This document shows, piece after piece, positions 38,198 through 48,100 of a DNA stretch of 64,000 nt (positions are counted from its first letter, which is position 1; each line of letters starts with the position of its first letter). Under the pieces are notes generated by a model. That model did not search any database. It saw nothing but the letters and a program-made list of their open reading frames with translations, and was not told where the DNA came from. Made by a program: the position numbers and the translations under genes. Origin of the DNA: Zhengitettix transpicula. Its lineage: Eukaryota; Arthropoda; Insecta; Orthoptera; Tetrigidae. The DNA is taken from positions 67,384,139 through 67,448,138 of the forward strand of contig CM073595.1 in NCBI GenBank assembly GCA_037074705.1. The letters run 5' to 3'.

Positions 38198-41100
38198 CAT
38201 AATATGTTTTAGAGACTTACACCAAAAATATAAAAGAAAAATAGAAAGCACAAGTAAATTCAGCCCAAATTTGGAATATTTCTTCTCCCTTTTTATGGGC
38301 TACTATATGGCACACTTGTCTGTAGGTATTACAAAATCTCTGTCAATATGAAAGAACCTATTTGTATAGAACATTTGATTGATCTATAAATTGAAATGAA
38401 CATTTATTTGTTACTTGATTTTGGTAAGATGAAAAATAGATCCTAAGTCATCAAACATGCCTGCAACATACATTTGGAGAGTACAGTCTTTAACAACACA
38501 ACAAAAATGTATAGTATAATATTTATTTCTTCAATAACTTAAAGTTTAACCTGTGCTACAACCCTTAAAGTGCAAATATATTATACGAATATGTTTTACT
38601 ATCATAGCTTTGATGGAAACAAGTTATTATGTTGAGCTTTGTCATAGTTCATATGTATGTACACTTGTAAGCAACTAAATAAATAAATTATGCTAATTTA
38701 TAATTATCTCTCATTATATGTAAGCAACATAAATGTGGAAATATTATAAATTCATAATTGTATACCTTTCAACAGGCAATTATGTAGCTCAGCCACCAGT
38801 AAATAAAGGATTAACCAATATGTGTCATTTATTCTGAACAGTAAAACACGACACAATAAAAATGGCACATAATGAACATTTCTTTATTACACATTAAAAT
38901 GCAATTTGTCAATGAAATACCATCATTCAAATTATATAAATTCAAGCAATGTTGCCAGTGTGACTGTTTAAAGTACTGAAACTGCTATTGGTAGACCCTT
39001 TCAATTTAATTTGACTTAATAATATGCTTATTTTAATGTATTATATTATAATTTTACCATTACCTTATATTTCTCAACATGAGATCAAAAATAATCTTAT
39101 ATTTAACTGCATCTAGATGAAAAATAATTTTTGCTTATAATGTTTGTAGATCTGTTTGATATGGAGCATGGTAGAGTAGTAATCATGTTTTAATTATTAC
39201 ACATATCTCTTTTATTCTACTCTCATCATTAGAATTATATAAACTTTATTCTTTTAATTCCACTGATTTTTAACCAAGCCCATATTTAGTTTTTTCTTCA
39301 ATAGTCCAAATTAAAATTAAGTATATCGAGTTGAATCTCATTCTTTTATAAATATATGTCTGTTCTGCATTATTCATCAATAAATAGAAGCTTAGACCAA
39401 ATTTACTTTCATACTGGGTTTCCTTGAGGATAGTAATGCCTTATTTACAAAACTTGCTTGAATTCAAAAACAAATCAATAAAAATAACCTTATTCAGTTA
39501 CATTAGAAGCAGTTTAAAATAACATACAAACTAAAATTTTAATAACTTTCCATCTAAATTTCAAACAAGTCATGTCATATTGTAGAATTATAGACATTTT
39601 AGTTTGTCTTTAAATTAATATTTATCCAAATAAATTAAACAATTGAAATTAATGCCTCTTTATCAGATTTTGTAGCCCTATGTGCTGCCGTGGATGGCTC
39701 TAGTTTCTTTTACTTTGATTTTTAACTAGATGTGATGAATGATACTTGCCTCATAAAACAGCCATGTACTGAATATTACTTGAAACAAATTGTATAGTAT
39801 TAGTAAATTTTTTAATTCATAAGGTTTGCGGTTTTCCATAAGTTTTGGCCCCAGTACTTTCACAATGTATACATAACTAAGACATATTGCTGCTGTTGGA
39901 AATGGACTTGACATTAGTAACCAATTGTTGGTCCGTGGATCTGAAAAAAATAAAAATGAATCTTTTTTTTTAAATTTCAGTTTCTTTAAAAAAAAATACA
40001 ACAAAGGAAGGGAGCCCCTTCCATAATACCCTGCCTATATCAAAATTATAAATGCTGTCTTACAGATTGTTTGTATACATAAATCATAAAAATCAGAGTT
40101 CAGATCTTTGTTTTCCATTAATTTATTTGACAAATAACCTAAAGGGATTTTGAATCAATGACATTAAAATATATTTTTTTGTTCGAGAATCATGTCTAGA
40201 CCTGAAATTAAAGGAGAAGTAACTAATATTAATGCATACATGTATCCCATACATAATACATTACTTTTAGCTTTGGTTATATATCATATATAGTACAAAT
40301 ATAAATGAAATTGAAAAATATAAAATTTTTGTTTACTTTGTCTAGTTTAAAATGTTATGTTTTACAGCACACTAAAATTTGATAAAGAGTGAACAATATC
40401 TCACTCCCACACTTGTGTATATTATTACAAAATTAAAGAATTATATGTAGACATATTGTAATTATTACATATTTACAAATTTGAATTCATGATTAATGGT
40501 AGAAAAATGATGAATGAATATTCTGATAACAATGACACCAACAAAAATACAGTATACTGACTTGGGTTCTGCAAACTAAGTACATTTATTATCAATCATC
40601 AAGAAAGGTGTTCATTATGATTCGTAACTTAAATATGAACAACATCCTTTATGAAATAAATAAATTCAAAAAATAACTATTATAAAAAACTTGGATAAGT
40701 TCATTTGTACTTGACCACAATTTTCTATTCAGTACCTTATGATATAAATACATTTGGAGCCTCGACTATTCAATTAACTGCCCTTTAATTTTGATCACAT
40801 GTTTTTCAATTAGCCAATGCCAAAAACTTAATTTTCAATGTGAATTCAAGAAAAAATAACCTTTGATTGTGATACAAATCAGTTTTAATTAGTTTGAACT
40901 TAAATGCATTGCCTGTATATTTCAAAAACCAAAAGAAAGCTTTGTTGAACGCTGAAAAATTTCAGGAGTTGATTTCAAACAATTTGTTCTGAAATTCAAA
41001 GTTCTCCTCCTTTAATAGCATAGGAAGGGGGGGGGTGCATGAGGGAGATCAAGGGGTAGCATAGGTGACTAGGGTCCCCAGGCAGTAGTTTAATGATCCT

Positions 41101-43219
41101 ACACGGCATTTGCCAAAAATGTGCGGCAGGGAAAAACCAAGAGAAACCAGAATCCGGTACGTCGGGCTCATGGAACTTGTCCCACGCCCTTCCGGTAACG
41201 GGAGATCAGGGATAGTTGTGGAGACGCAACTTACCCGACTCCATGCCTCGACCAGTTTGTTGGAGAGAAGGGGAGGGGCACCTGGTCGACTGTTCTAATG
41301 ATGAAAACAGCGAACTACTATTACCGTATGCCCAACGTCTGTGACCCCAGAACATACGCCCCTCAAAATCAGCCTAGGAGTCAGGGCTTATAGGAACCTT
41401 GATTTAAAGTTCTTGGTTCCCAGTTAAGGACAGGAATATCCCAAAGGAGGACCTTAACCCCTTCCGCGTTAAGCTTCGCTCCCCCTGACTTTCCATAATT
41501 TTTACCCCCCCCCCCCCCGAGTATCTGGCATCCTTTAAACAGCAAATAAATCGAGGTGTGATTGATACATTTAAAAGAAGAAGCTCCCGTGGACGTCTAT
41601 TCCCTCGTTGTCTAATTCATGTTTTAGGCGTGTCTCGTGATGACATCGAATAGTGGTTTTTTAAGGACGACGACGGAATAGCAGATATGATGCATAGAGG
41701 AGGAAACGATTCGGACAATCAACAAGAATAGCCCATAAATAAAACATACAAAACAATATTTGAGGCCTTGGAGATTACTCTGGTTGTTTTAGAGCAACCC
41801 TCAGCAACCTTTTTTTTTTAGATATATTAACAATGACAAGATGGTGGAATTACGTAGCCAACATGAATCACGTAAGAAGAAGAGTTGAGCGAAATAGTAA
41901 CAGCAGCAGTAGAAGTCGCAGTTGTGGTACTATGAAACAGAGCAATACAAGCGAAATGGTAATTATTGTATACATATTTGCACCTGAATGCAGAAAAACT
42001 AAACCAGCTATTTCTTATGCTTTTAGAAATGGAGAATAAGTATTTCCGAACCAGAAATCATACAGTTGCGATAGGAAAAATAAGCCAATGTTTGAAGTTC
42101 CGTCTTAACACAATCATATTGAATTAATAAATGCGTTTAACAAATAACTTTACCAAATTGCTTGACCTATATTCATACAATTAATCCGCAATATATTAAT
42201 TCATAACAGTCTACTGCGATTAGCTTAAATACATTGAAGAATGTTTGAAGTTTTTGTTATCTTTTAATTTTATTATGCCGAAAGTGAATCGTAGCTGTGG
42301 TGAAAGAGAGATATTGGTCGATAACCTTTGCTTAGGAAATATTCACGAATTCAAACTTTATTACACTTGTTAACCGGTTCTAGTACCTGCTAGTCTCGAT
42401 TAGCAAAAAAACAGGCTCCATTGTAAAAGTCAAGTCTTCTATACGGCAATGGACAGTTATTTTACGAGCTGTCCGGGTTTACTACATGTTTATGACGGGA
42501 CGATGTGTATTTTGGTGGCGTCGACGGATTCTTCCATTGCACGGAGTCTGCTGCATATTCATTGCAGTGTTCAACGACGTCATTTGTTGTCGGGGCTGGG
42601 CACAGTGCGCATTCAAGCATCTTCTTCACTGGTCGACTACATTACTGTCCATACATTCCGAATGTCTCAATTAGATGTCAGTCGTTTTCTTTGCATCGTG
42701 GTTCGAATCCTCAATTATAGTGTGATTGGTAGCGGATTTAGGGGAACGGTTTCGTAGTTCAAAATAATCCACAATTAATGTAGTTATTTAAAAGAGCGAT
42801 TTGTAACTTATTATTTTAGTTTAAAACGTTCCTTACGTGTCCACCAAATTAACACAAATTTAACACTTGGGGCACATCAATCTTTTAAAACTATTTTTTT
42901 TCAGAAGCTTTCGATTTCTTTGAATCATATTCATCAGTAAAATATGTACATAAGTTTAAAAATTAATCAATAAAATATTTTTTCTTAAGAAGAACCGAAG
43001 TTATAATGAGATGTTTCTTTTCTTAATTCTATTACGCTTATTTCCGCATGAAAACTGCGTGGATAATTATTAGGAATATATCATTTTGACTTGACGCTTC
43101 TCAGTACGCGCTGTAATGTTAGTTTTCAACGGATGAGCAATTACCGAAGAGTTATCCTTACCTCCACCTTTCTCCATGAAGTCGTGGAAATTGTCAATGA
43201 GTGTCATTATCGCCGCCAT
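31099..43219 (-). CDS. ELOVL: ELO-family very-long-chain fatty acid elongase (ELOVL1/7-like), 8 coding exons plus an alternative exon 3
   Basis: Condensing enzyme of the ER fatty-acid elongation cycle: it joins malonyl-CoA to a long-chain acyl-CoA to give a 3-keto acyl-CoA. In insects this class supplies very-long-chain fatty acids for lipids and cuticular hydrocarbons (family knowledge). I joined exons 43162-43219, 39750-39940, 37601-37681, 34520-34576, 33929-34034, 32851-32987, 32518-32682 and 31099-31263. All phases agree and give 319 aa, or 320 aa with exon 3b, a normal length. Seen: [13 protein letters not shown] near residues 47-59; LRKK at 134-137; the HxxHH catalytic box H145-V-I-H148-H149; N175/H179 and MYSYY at 182-186; [16 protein letters not shown] around 191-207. 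Hydrophobic spans fit a seven-pass ER protein. The 54-residue tail is polar and lacks a terminal KKxx signal. The start is the only ATG in frame near the exon 1 acceptor. Chain-length specificity cannot be told from sequence. Confidence 0.95.
32518..32682 (-). CDS. ELOVL: Elongase exon 7 (last two membrane spans)
   Basis: A 165-nt exon, phase 0-0, 55 residues. It begins [20 protein letters not shown] and holds two hydrophobic spans, ending in a basic stretch [14 protein letters not shown]. The acceptor is TTGTTGCAG. The donor AAG|GTAATT is the weakest of the GT donors, but it is the only one that gives phase 0 for exon 8. Confidence 0.92.
32851..32987 (-). CDS. ELOVL: Elongase exon 6
   Basis: A 137-nt exon. 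The acceptor is TTATTCTTCAG; the first two bases finish a Gly codon. It encodes [20 protein letters not shown] then [19 protein letters not shown] and YLTTFQM. The N-x3-H-x2-MYxYY and [16 protein letters not shown] blocks are diagnostic of the ELOVL1/7 group. Donor ATG|GTAAGA leaves phase 0. Confidence 0.95.
33929..34034 (-). CDS. ELOVL: Elongase exon 5 (histidine box)
   Basis: A 106-nt exon starting in phase 0 after a TTTACTTTCAG acceptor and ending with one base of a Gly codon before GTACAA. It carries FFFVLRKK, then [20 protein letters not shown] and VKFTP. HVIHH is the catalytic HxxHH box of ELO condensing enzymes, so this exon holds the active site. Confidence 0.95.
34520..34576 (-). CDS. 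ELOVL: Elongase exon 4
   Basis: A 57-nt exon, phase 0-0, with acceptor TTCCAG and donor ACG|GTAAGT. It encodes 19 residues, [19 protein letters not shown]. This matches the family block MxxxxWxYYFSKFxExxDT, which precedes the FFVLRKK motif. It follows directly from the terminal Arg of exon 3a or 3b. Confidence 0.93.
34980..35047 (-). other. Exon-like 68-nt segment in the elongase intron (possible poison exon)
   Basis: Between exons 3b and 4 the minus strand shows a TTATTTTCTGCAG acceptor, 68 nt, then a strong donor CAG|GTGAGT. It is open in the incoming phase but its length is not a multiple of three. Inclusion would shift exon 4 and reach a stop within exon 5. The encoded residues do not resemble the family. 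It may be a regulatory exon or a chance decoy. Confidence 0.25.
35562..35645 (-). CDS. ELOVL: Elongase exon 3b (homologous alternative to exon 3a)
   Basis: An 84-nt exon, phase 0-0, lying about 1.95 kb downstream of exon 3a within the same intron interval. The acceptor is GTTTGTTTTACAG and the donor AGG|GTGAGT, the same donor as exon 3a. It encodes 28 residues: [18 protein letters not shown] then [10 protein letters not shown]. Compared with 3a it keeps MSGWL, Y, F, C, QP, DYSN, P and the final R, has one extra residue, and changes about half the positions. No stop or splice defect is visible, and the coding signature is intact, so it looks functional. Splicing both 3a and 3b would keep frame but duplicate the segment, so mutually exclusive use is most likely. 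Confidence 0.88.
37601..37681 (-). CDS. ELOVL: Elongase exon 3a (alternative version of a duplicated exon)
   Basis: An 81-nt exon in phase 0-0. The acceptor is TTTCTTTCCTTCAG and the donor AGG|GTGAGT. It encodes 27 residues: [18 protein letters not shown] then YSNNPLAVR. This is the family segment between membrane spans 2 and 3 (xMSGW..YSxRCxxVDYS..P.ALR in known proteins). It is 58% G+C (47 of 81, counted by hand), much richer than the AT-rich introns and than its partner exon 3b. A plus-strand ORF across it is an antisense shadow. Confidence 0.92.
38145..38199. repeat. (AT)n microsatellite in elongase intron 2
   Basis: An AT dinucleotide run of about 55 bp with minor interruptions near its right end. 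Confidence 0.9.
39750..39940 (-). CDS. ELOVL: Elongase exon 2 (first two membrane spans)
   Basis: The acceptor is a TTTTTTTCAG tract; the exon starts AT, completing Asp with the G from exon 1. It encodes 63 residues: [15 protein letters not shown], a first hydrophobic span, the family motif [15 protein letters not shown], then a second span ending FYE. The 3' splice junction is GAG followed by GCAAGT. Using this GC donor is the only choice that keeps the reading frame into exon 3a or 3b and matches the family alignment. Known elongases continue FYE-xxMSGW here. Confidence 0.93.
41002..41466 (-). repeat. Dispersed repeat, copy B, inside elongase intron 1
   Basis: Inverse copy of 4517-4997, with the same ordered blocks on the minus strand, including GGTCACAGACGTTGGGCATA and CGGAAGGGCGTGGGACAAGT. 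The 3' end of the element is at the low-coordinate side, with a 9-base G run on the plus strand (41027-41035). A separate C14 tract lies just outside at 41505-41518. Its low-coordinate end coincides with the edge of the CpG-depleted zone. Confidence 0.7.
41470..43161. other. 5' part of elongase intron 1
   Basis: CpG-normal DNA between repeat copy B and exon 1. A tRNA B-box-like GGTTCGAATCC lies at 42700-42710 without a convincing A box. Overlapping open frames at 42449-42757 have no family signature. Regulatory elements for the gene may lie here but none is recognised. Confidence 0.4.
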
Positions 43220-43226
43220 CGTTCAC
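43162..43226 (-). CDS. ELOVL: Elongase exon 1 (start codon, short 5'UTR)
   Basis: On the minus strand a pyrimidine-rich tract and TTCTTCAG acceptor end just before GTGAACG, followed by the ATG at 43219-43217. Exon 1 therefore has only 7 nt of 5'UTR, and a further non-coding exon and the promoter must lie to the right (above 43227). It encodes 19 residues ([19 protein letters not shown]) and the first base of an Asp codon, then donor GTAAGG. Phase 1 matches exon 2 exactly. The exon sits in DNA with ordinary CpG density, unlike the other exons. Confidence 0.9.
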
Positions 43227-44191
43227 CTGAAGAAGAAAAACACAATTAATCATCTAATACTTACAAAAGTACGAGAAGAATATCATTGAATGGATCATAT
43301 TTAGAAACGTCAACTTTAATTTCGTGTTTTCCGAATTCTAACATATCTTGATTGTTTCAACCAAGTTTTATAGTGAAAAATTTTGACAGGATCCACTGAA
43401 TCCGTGGTCGTTCATTCTTAATTTTTGTTTGCAATGCATTCGGGGATTGTTCGGTAATAGTCTGTAATTAAGCTCTAAAGCAGATCAGAGATTCTGTCCC
43501 TTCCAGTTTTGACTAAAGCATTCACTCAGTCACTGACATCAACTAGCAGAATTAAAGTCGAATTTCTATAGTTTCTATCAAGAAACAGTTGCTGATAAAA
43601 TCTTTGAAACTATAGTTTACGGGTAATGTCTCTACCTATTATCTCATAAATCTCCGAGAGTGTTGTACTTTCTGAGGTTTTTACAAAGATTCCAAGAAAA
43701 TACACTTTTATTATCTGTTAGAATACAATGGAAAGAACGCCGTAATAGAAGGACATAAAGATTTAGCGTATTTAGGATTTCAGACAACTGCTTTCTCTAA
43801 GCACAAATTAACCTTCTTACTAGCGACGAATGTATATTTTCGACATTAGACATTTTTATTCCTTCTCCAGTCACAATTCTAGCAATTTGTATTCTTATAA
43901 TGTCTATGGAGTATTGATAAAATATGTACATTTGCCTGAGGGTCTTATATTGCTGAAACACAAACTGACAAAATACCGTATCAATGTCGAAACGTCATGC
44001 AATCTGTGTCAAAATTTTAATATTAAAATAATTTAATATACTATTTCTTTTAACAAAATTTGAAATATTAAAAATAATAGCAGAAAATATTCGGAAATTA
44101 ATATTTCACTTAATTTTTAATCGCATGAAATAAACATTATTGAGCTGTGTCTGTTTAAAAAATATTAAGACGTATCAGATTATCTAATCTA
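43227..44191. other. Upstream flank or 5'UTR intron of the elongase gene
   Basis: Exon 1 begins with a splice acceptor, so transcription must start to the right of it. No promoter motif could be assigned. A hammerhead-like motif (CTGAC...GTCGAAACGTC) lies at 43964-43996, suggesting a Penelope-like scrap. Confidence 0.35.
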
Positions 44192-44831
44192 TCTTCTAAT
44201 ATATAAAGCAGAGTGTTTGTTTGTTTGTATGTTCCATATAAAAATCTACACCGGTGGAGCAAATTTCACCAAATTTCGTACACGTGTTCTTTGCGACAAG
44301 GAAACAAACACTACGGGGGTGAGACACATCTGCCACCCCCAGAAGCGGGGGTGGAAAAATTCAATCATGTTAAAACAGCCGATATTTAAGTCGGTCCATG
44401 AAATTCATAATATTTCTCTAGATGTTCTCTGTCCATAATTTCAACCCATTTCGGGCTTGAGAGAATAACACCCTTGAGGGTGGGGGTGGAGGGGCATTAC
44501 ATAAAAATAACGCAAAAACAAGGGAGATTCGAGTCAAATCCGGGATTATGGATCTAGCTGAGTTTAATTATGACATTCAACTCTTTGTTTAACCCACAGT
44601 AGAGGGGCTGGACGGAGTGGAAATTTTCGTACATGTTAAAACGGCCGATATATTCGTCGAAAGAAACTTTTTGATGGTCAATGAGTTCAACCCCTTTCGG
44701 CATGGGAGGTAAGCACATTTAGGGATATGAGTCGAGGTGTGTTACATAAAAATAACGCAAAAGTAACCGAGATTGGGGTCAAATCGGGGGTTATGGATAT
44801 ATAACAAACCGGGCAACGCCGGGCACCCTGG
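44192..44831 (+). mobile_element. Helitron-like non-autonomous element
   Basis: It starts TCTTCTAATATATAAAGC after an A and ends CTGG before a T, fitting Helitron rules (5' TC, 3' CTRR, insertion between A and T). Just inside the 3' end is the GC-rich, partly palindromic CCGGGCAACGCCGGG. Inside, two roughly 250-bp units share ATGTTAAAAC.GCCGATAT and TTACATAAAAATAACGCAAA. It has no coding capacity. A diverged inverted copy lies at 5805-6850. Confidence 0.75.
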
Positions 44832-46160
44832 TAGTTACTAATTAAGACAATCGATACTAATACGGATACGTAATAAATAAAAATGAAGCAGATGCCTTAG
44901 ATAGTATGCCATTGTCAGAATTGCAATAATAGATGTTGAAATTATTTAATAACATGTTGGGTTCGGTTACATTTCAGGTTAAAATCATAAAAATACAATT
45001 ATGAAAGTGTATATTACATCAATATATAAAATGTTCGCATTTTGAAGTATTTCTAGATTTTGTATGATAGTATTAGGTTTCCTCGTCAGTTAAAGAGTGG
45101 TATTTCGTATTTGCCTCCACATATTGTTGAAGGGCCTAAAGTTGGTCCAATTACGTCGGAAGAGCATAAATTAAACAGGGAACTAAGTCAAGTCGTAGGA
45201 CGAAATGAGCATTCTTTGAAGTCGGCAGACTTGTGAAATGGTCGATACTTGACACGGTGGTCACGTTTGCTTGCAATAACATTGGGTTTTGGCAGCACCT
45301 GGCTACGTAATACATGACGTCACAGAGAAAGTTTCAATTGTCTACCTCAGAAAGGACGCCACTTAAGTACGACACACTTGATGGACAACGCCAATCTACT
45401 CGGTCAATTCAATGTTGAATCACGAAGAAACGTCATGAGCGTTAATGCACGACTTATTATTACCACATGACATCCAAAAACGAGAAATACTTGAATTTTT
45501 GAAATAATCAATGTCTTCTTTCAATATAAACTTGCCTTTGTAAATATAGTCACAGTCTACCACCAGTCCATTTTAAAAACCCTTTTCCTCTCATATCCAC
45601 ATTTTTTTCACAACTGTTCTTAAACATTCCGTTTTGTAGGATTAAATCAAAGACGTCAATGCTTGTTACATCCGAAATATTGTCAAGCCGTTCCACGCGT
45701 ATCGTAACTAAGTGTACGAGAAATCTTCCGGAATAGAGGATCAAGTTCTTGATCGAGTAACAAATGTAATTGAAAACTATAAATACCATTCATGGCTCCC
45801 TTACGAGTAAATAATAGCAGGGTAACACTGAAATATGGCATGATAACTTTCGTTACGACAGTATTACCAAAAGACAACTTCATAGGTCAGCAGGTTTCGG
45901 CAACAAGTGGTCATAAAATCAAATATATTGTAAACTTTTATATCTTAGGAAAACATGTACCGGCTGTAATAACGTTTGTGAATTTTAATTGCGCTTGAAG
46001 GATTTATGATACTCACGTCAAATATTAAAATTTCAATTTGATTCTAGGGGTAATAGCTACGTGTAATAGATAACAAGAAAATATTTCTCCAATGTTTTAA
46101 TTCTTTATGTATGTCTATTGCAGTTAATTTAATGTTTATTGATTAACCTGATTTTGATTA
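44832..46160. other. Intergenic DNA, nothing recognised
   Basis: No gene or element supported. A single TGACGTCA palindrome lies at 45315-45322. Confidence 0.4.
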
Positions 46161-46163
46161 AAT

Positions 46164-46253
46164 GTTGCCAAATCCGACAGCCAGAGCAGCCGTAGGTCAG
46201 GGGTTCAGAGCCCGATTGCGGAAATCGTGTTCAAGTTCCACTCGCCGCAACCA
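46164..46253 (+). pseudogene. tRNA-like segment, probably a tRNA pseudogene or SINE head
   Basis: About 90 nt beginning GTTGCC and ending GCAACCA then a T run. The ends can pair (GTTGC with GCAAC) and a CCA follows in the DNA. A central GGGTTCAGAGCCC could form an anticodon-type hairpin, and TGTTCAAGTTCCA resembles a T-arm. The T stem pairs poorly and the D-arm is not clear, so I do not call a functional tRNA. Confidence 0.3.
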
Positions 46254-47599
46254 TTTTTTATTTCTTTCCATTGTTTATCTTTCAGTTCTAGAATGTAGAC
46301 TGTATAAATAGTAATGTATCTCGAAGCAGAGGAGTACATGCCTATTACCGCTATCAATGTGTGTTATTGTACCAACCGATCCAGGCATCAAAACTTTGCG
46401 GTTTATTATCAGCAGTCTCTTAGAAACCCTAGAAAAATTCATCCGTAAATGACATCGGGAGAAAGAAGCTCCCTTTACGTATCTTTTTCAGGGTTGTCAT
46501 TATTATTTTATTTACATTATTATATACAGCAGATGCATAAACATGAACATCTTTTGAAGGTATCAAAAATGAACGGGTCTGAAATGACGAAGAAGAGCGT
46601 GTATAACGTTATATTCGTTTTAAATGCAATTCTTGTAAGGCCACAGTGTTATTAACTACAGTGGACTCGGTAAAGAGTCAGAAAAGCTAAGTCATGGGGT
46701 TAATATTCAAAAATTAAAAACTATTTACAAATACCTCCGCTCGATTAAATTTTATTTATATTTAGTAATGCTCATGTTAGATTATAATACTGTAATCTGA
46801 GATCCGATTCATACGACAAAATTTCACAAAGTACTGAATATTCTTATGAATTGTTAGTTTTCGGAAATGACATGTTAAAGATGCGATTTACTATAAATTA
46901 TATAGATTTGTATCCTTGTATTGTAAATAAAAATTCAAACATGAATGTAGTTAGATATATTTAATTTCATTGGGCAAGGCCCGGTGACAATATTAAAAAA
47001 TATATAATTAATTAAAACTAACATACGACTAAAATAAATATAGAAAAGAGGATAAAAATAGTTTTAATAAATTCTTTGCACTTGTCACTTCACTGCACTT
47101 CTTTATATATTTACCTAACTCCCAAAAATATTATTTTGAACATAAATTCACTTCACTTAAATTCTTATTAATCTTACTTTTAACCCCTATCATATGAAAT
47201 TAATCTTCTCCTGAATTTTGCCACACTCTGTTGCACTGTATATTTGTATTTATGAAGTGAGTACTCATACTCCATGTCACCGGTTATTTTTCGTTGATAT
47301 TGGGTGAATAAGCCAGCCTCAGCGAGCACGCAGTCTCCACAGTTTTCTAATGCCGCTGCTGGGGTTTGGGATTTATTTTCATATTTCGTAGATTACATGT
47401 AGCACTGTCTTTTTATGTGGGAACTCCTGGAAAGTTGACCACGAGGTGTTTTAGATTACAGGTTTATCTTTCACCTTATCGCTATCTTAGAGCCACATTG
47501 CACCCACCGCTTTCCGTTTCAAATCATCGGGAAATGTGCTTGACTATCAGAACTGCCATGTCGAAAGGTTTCGTATATATTGTAGTATTACTACTTTTT

Positions 47600-48100
47600 A
47601 AACAATTTAATAAAAACCAAGGCCTCACGTTGAGGTTCCAATTTGTAGTGATTTAAGATAAATGACAGTTAAAGCCCCACGTTGGAGAACCAAATTGTAA
47701 TGATTCTAATTTTTACAATTACAATGCAAAATCGGGTGTCCAATAAAATATTTACCAAAACAATTAAAATTTTACTAAGAAAAACCACACGTTGACGACG
47801 CCAATTTTGTAGTAAAACAATTAAAATGAGCGGATGTTTTAATAAAAATCAAGATTTAAAATATGCAAACAAATTAATTTATTAAAGCAAATTATTTAAA
47901 TCACATTACATATGAAAACTTTACAATAATACCACGGCTATTTCTCAGTGCCGATCACCGGGCCTTCAATAAAGAATACTTATTAAACAACCAAAAAGCT
48001 ATCAAGGTATTAATTCAAACAATCAATAGAACATTACAACACAATATATGAGATATGAAATTTAAAATCTGAACTCCGAAATCGGAAATGTGACGATAAT
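47600..48100 (-). mobile_element. Decayed LTR-retroelement edge with three primer-binding-site motifs
   Basis: Three plus-strand sites (47621-47640, 47674-47692, 47784-47803) resemble GCCCCACGTTGGGCGCCA, the complement of a tRNA-Lys-type primer binding site. Each is followed within a few bases by TGTA(A/G)TGAT or TGTAGTAAA, as if an LTR ended there on the minus strand. Spacing is 53 and about 110 bp. No gag or pol is visible beside it. The extent to 48100 is a guess. Confidence 0.4.

Noticed and set aside
38145..38199. AT dinucleotide run as a CRISPR- or replication-origin-like array
   Set aside because: Simple microsatellite in an intron. No spacer-repeat structure exists anywhere in the window.
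42449..42757. Three overlapping plus-strand frames (up to 102 codons) in elongase intron 1
   Set aside because: They share the same DNA in three registers, a sign of low stop density from local G+C and CpG, and none shows a family motif.
46164..46253. Functional tRNA gene
   Set aside because: T stem pairs poorly and the D-arm is unclear; kept only as a tRNA-like relic.
46977..47966. 12-base inverted match AAGGCCCGGTGA as termini of a 1-kb DNA transposon
   Set aside because: Similarity does not extend beyond 12 bases, and no target-site duplication is evident; may relate to the LTR scrap instead.
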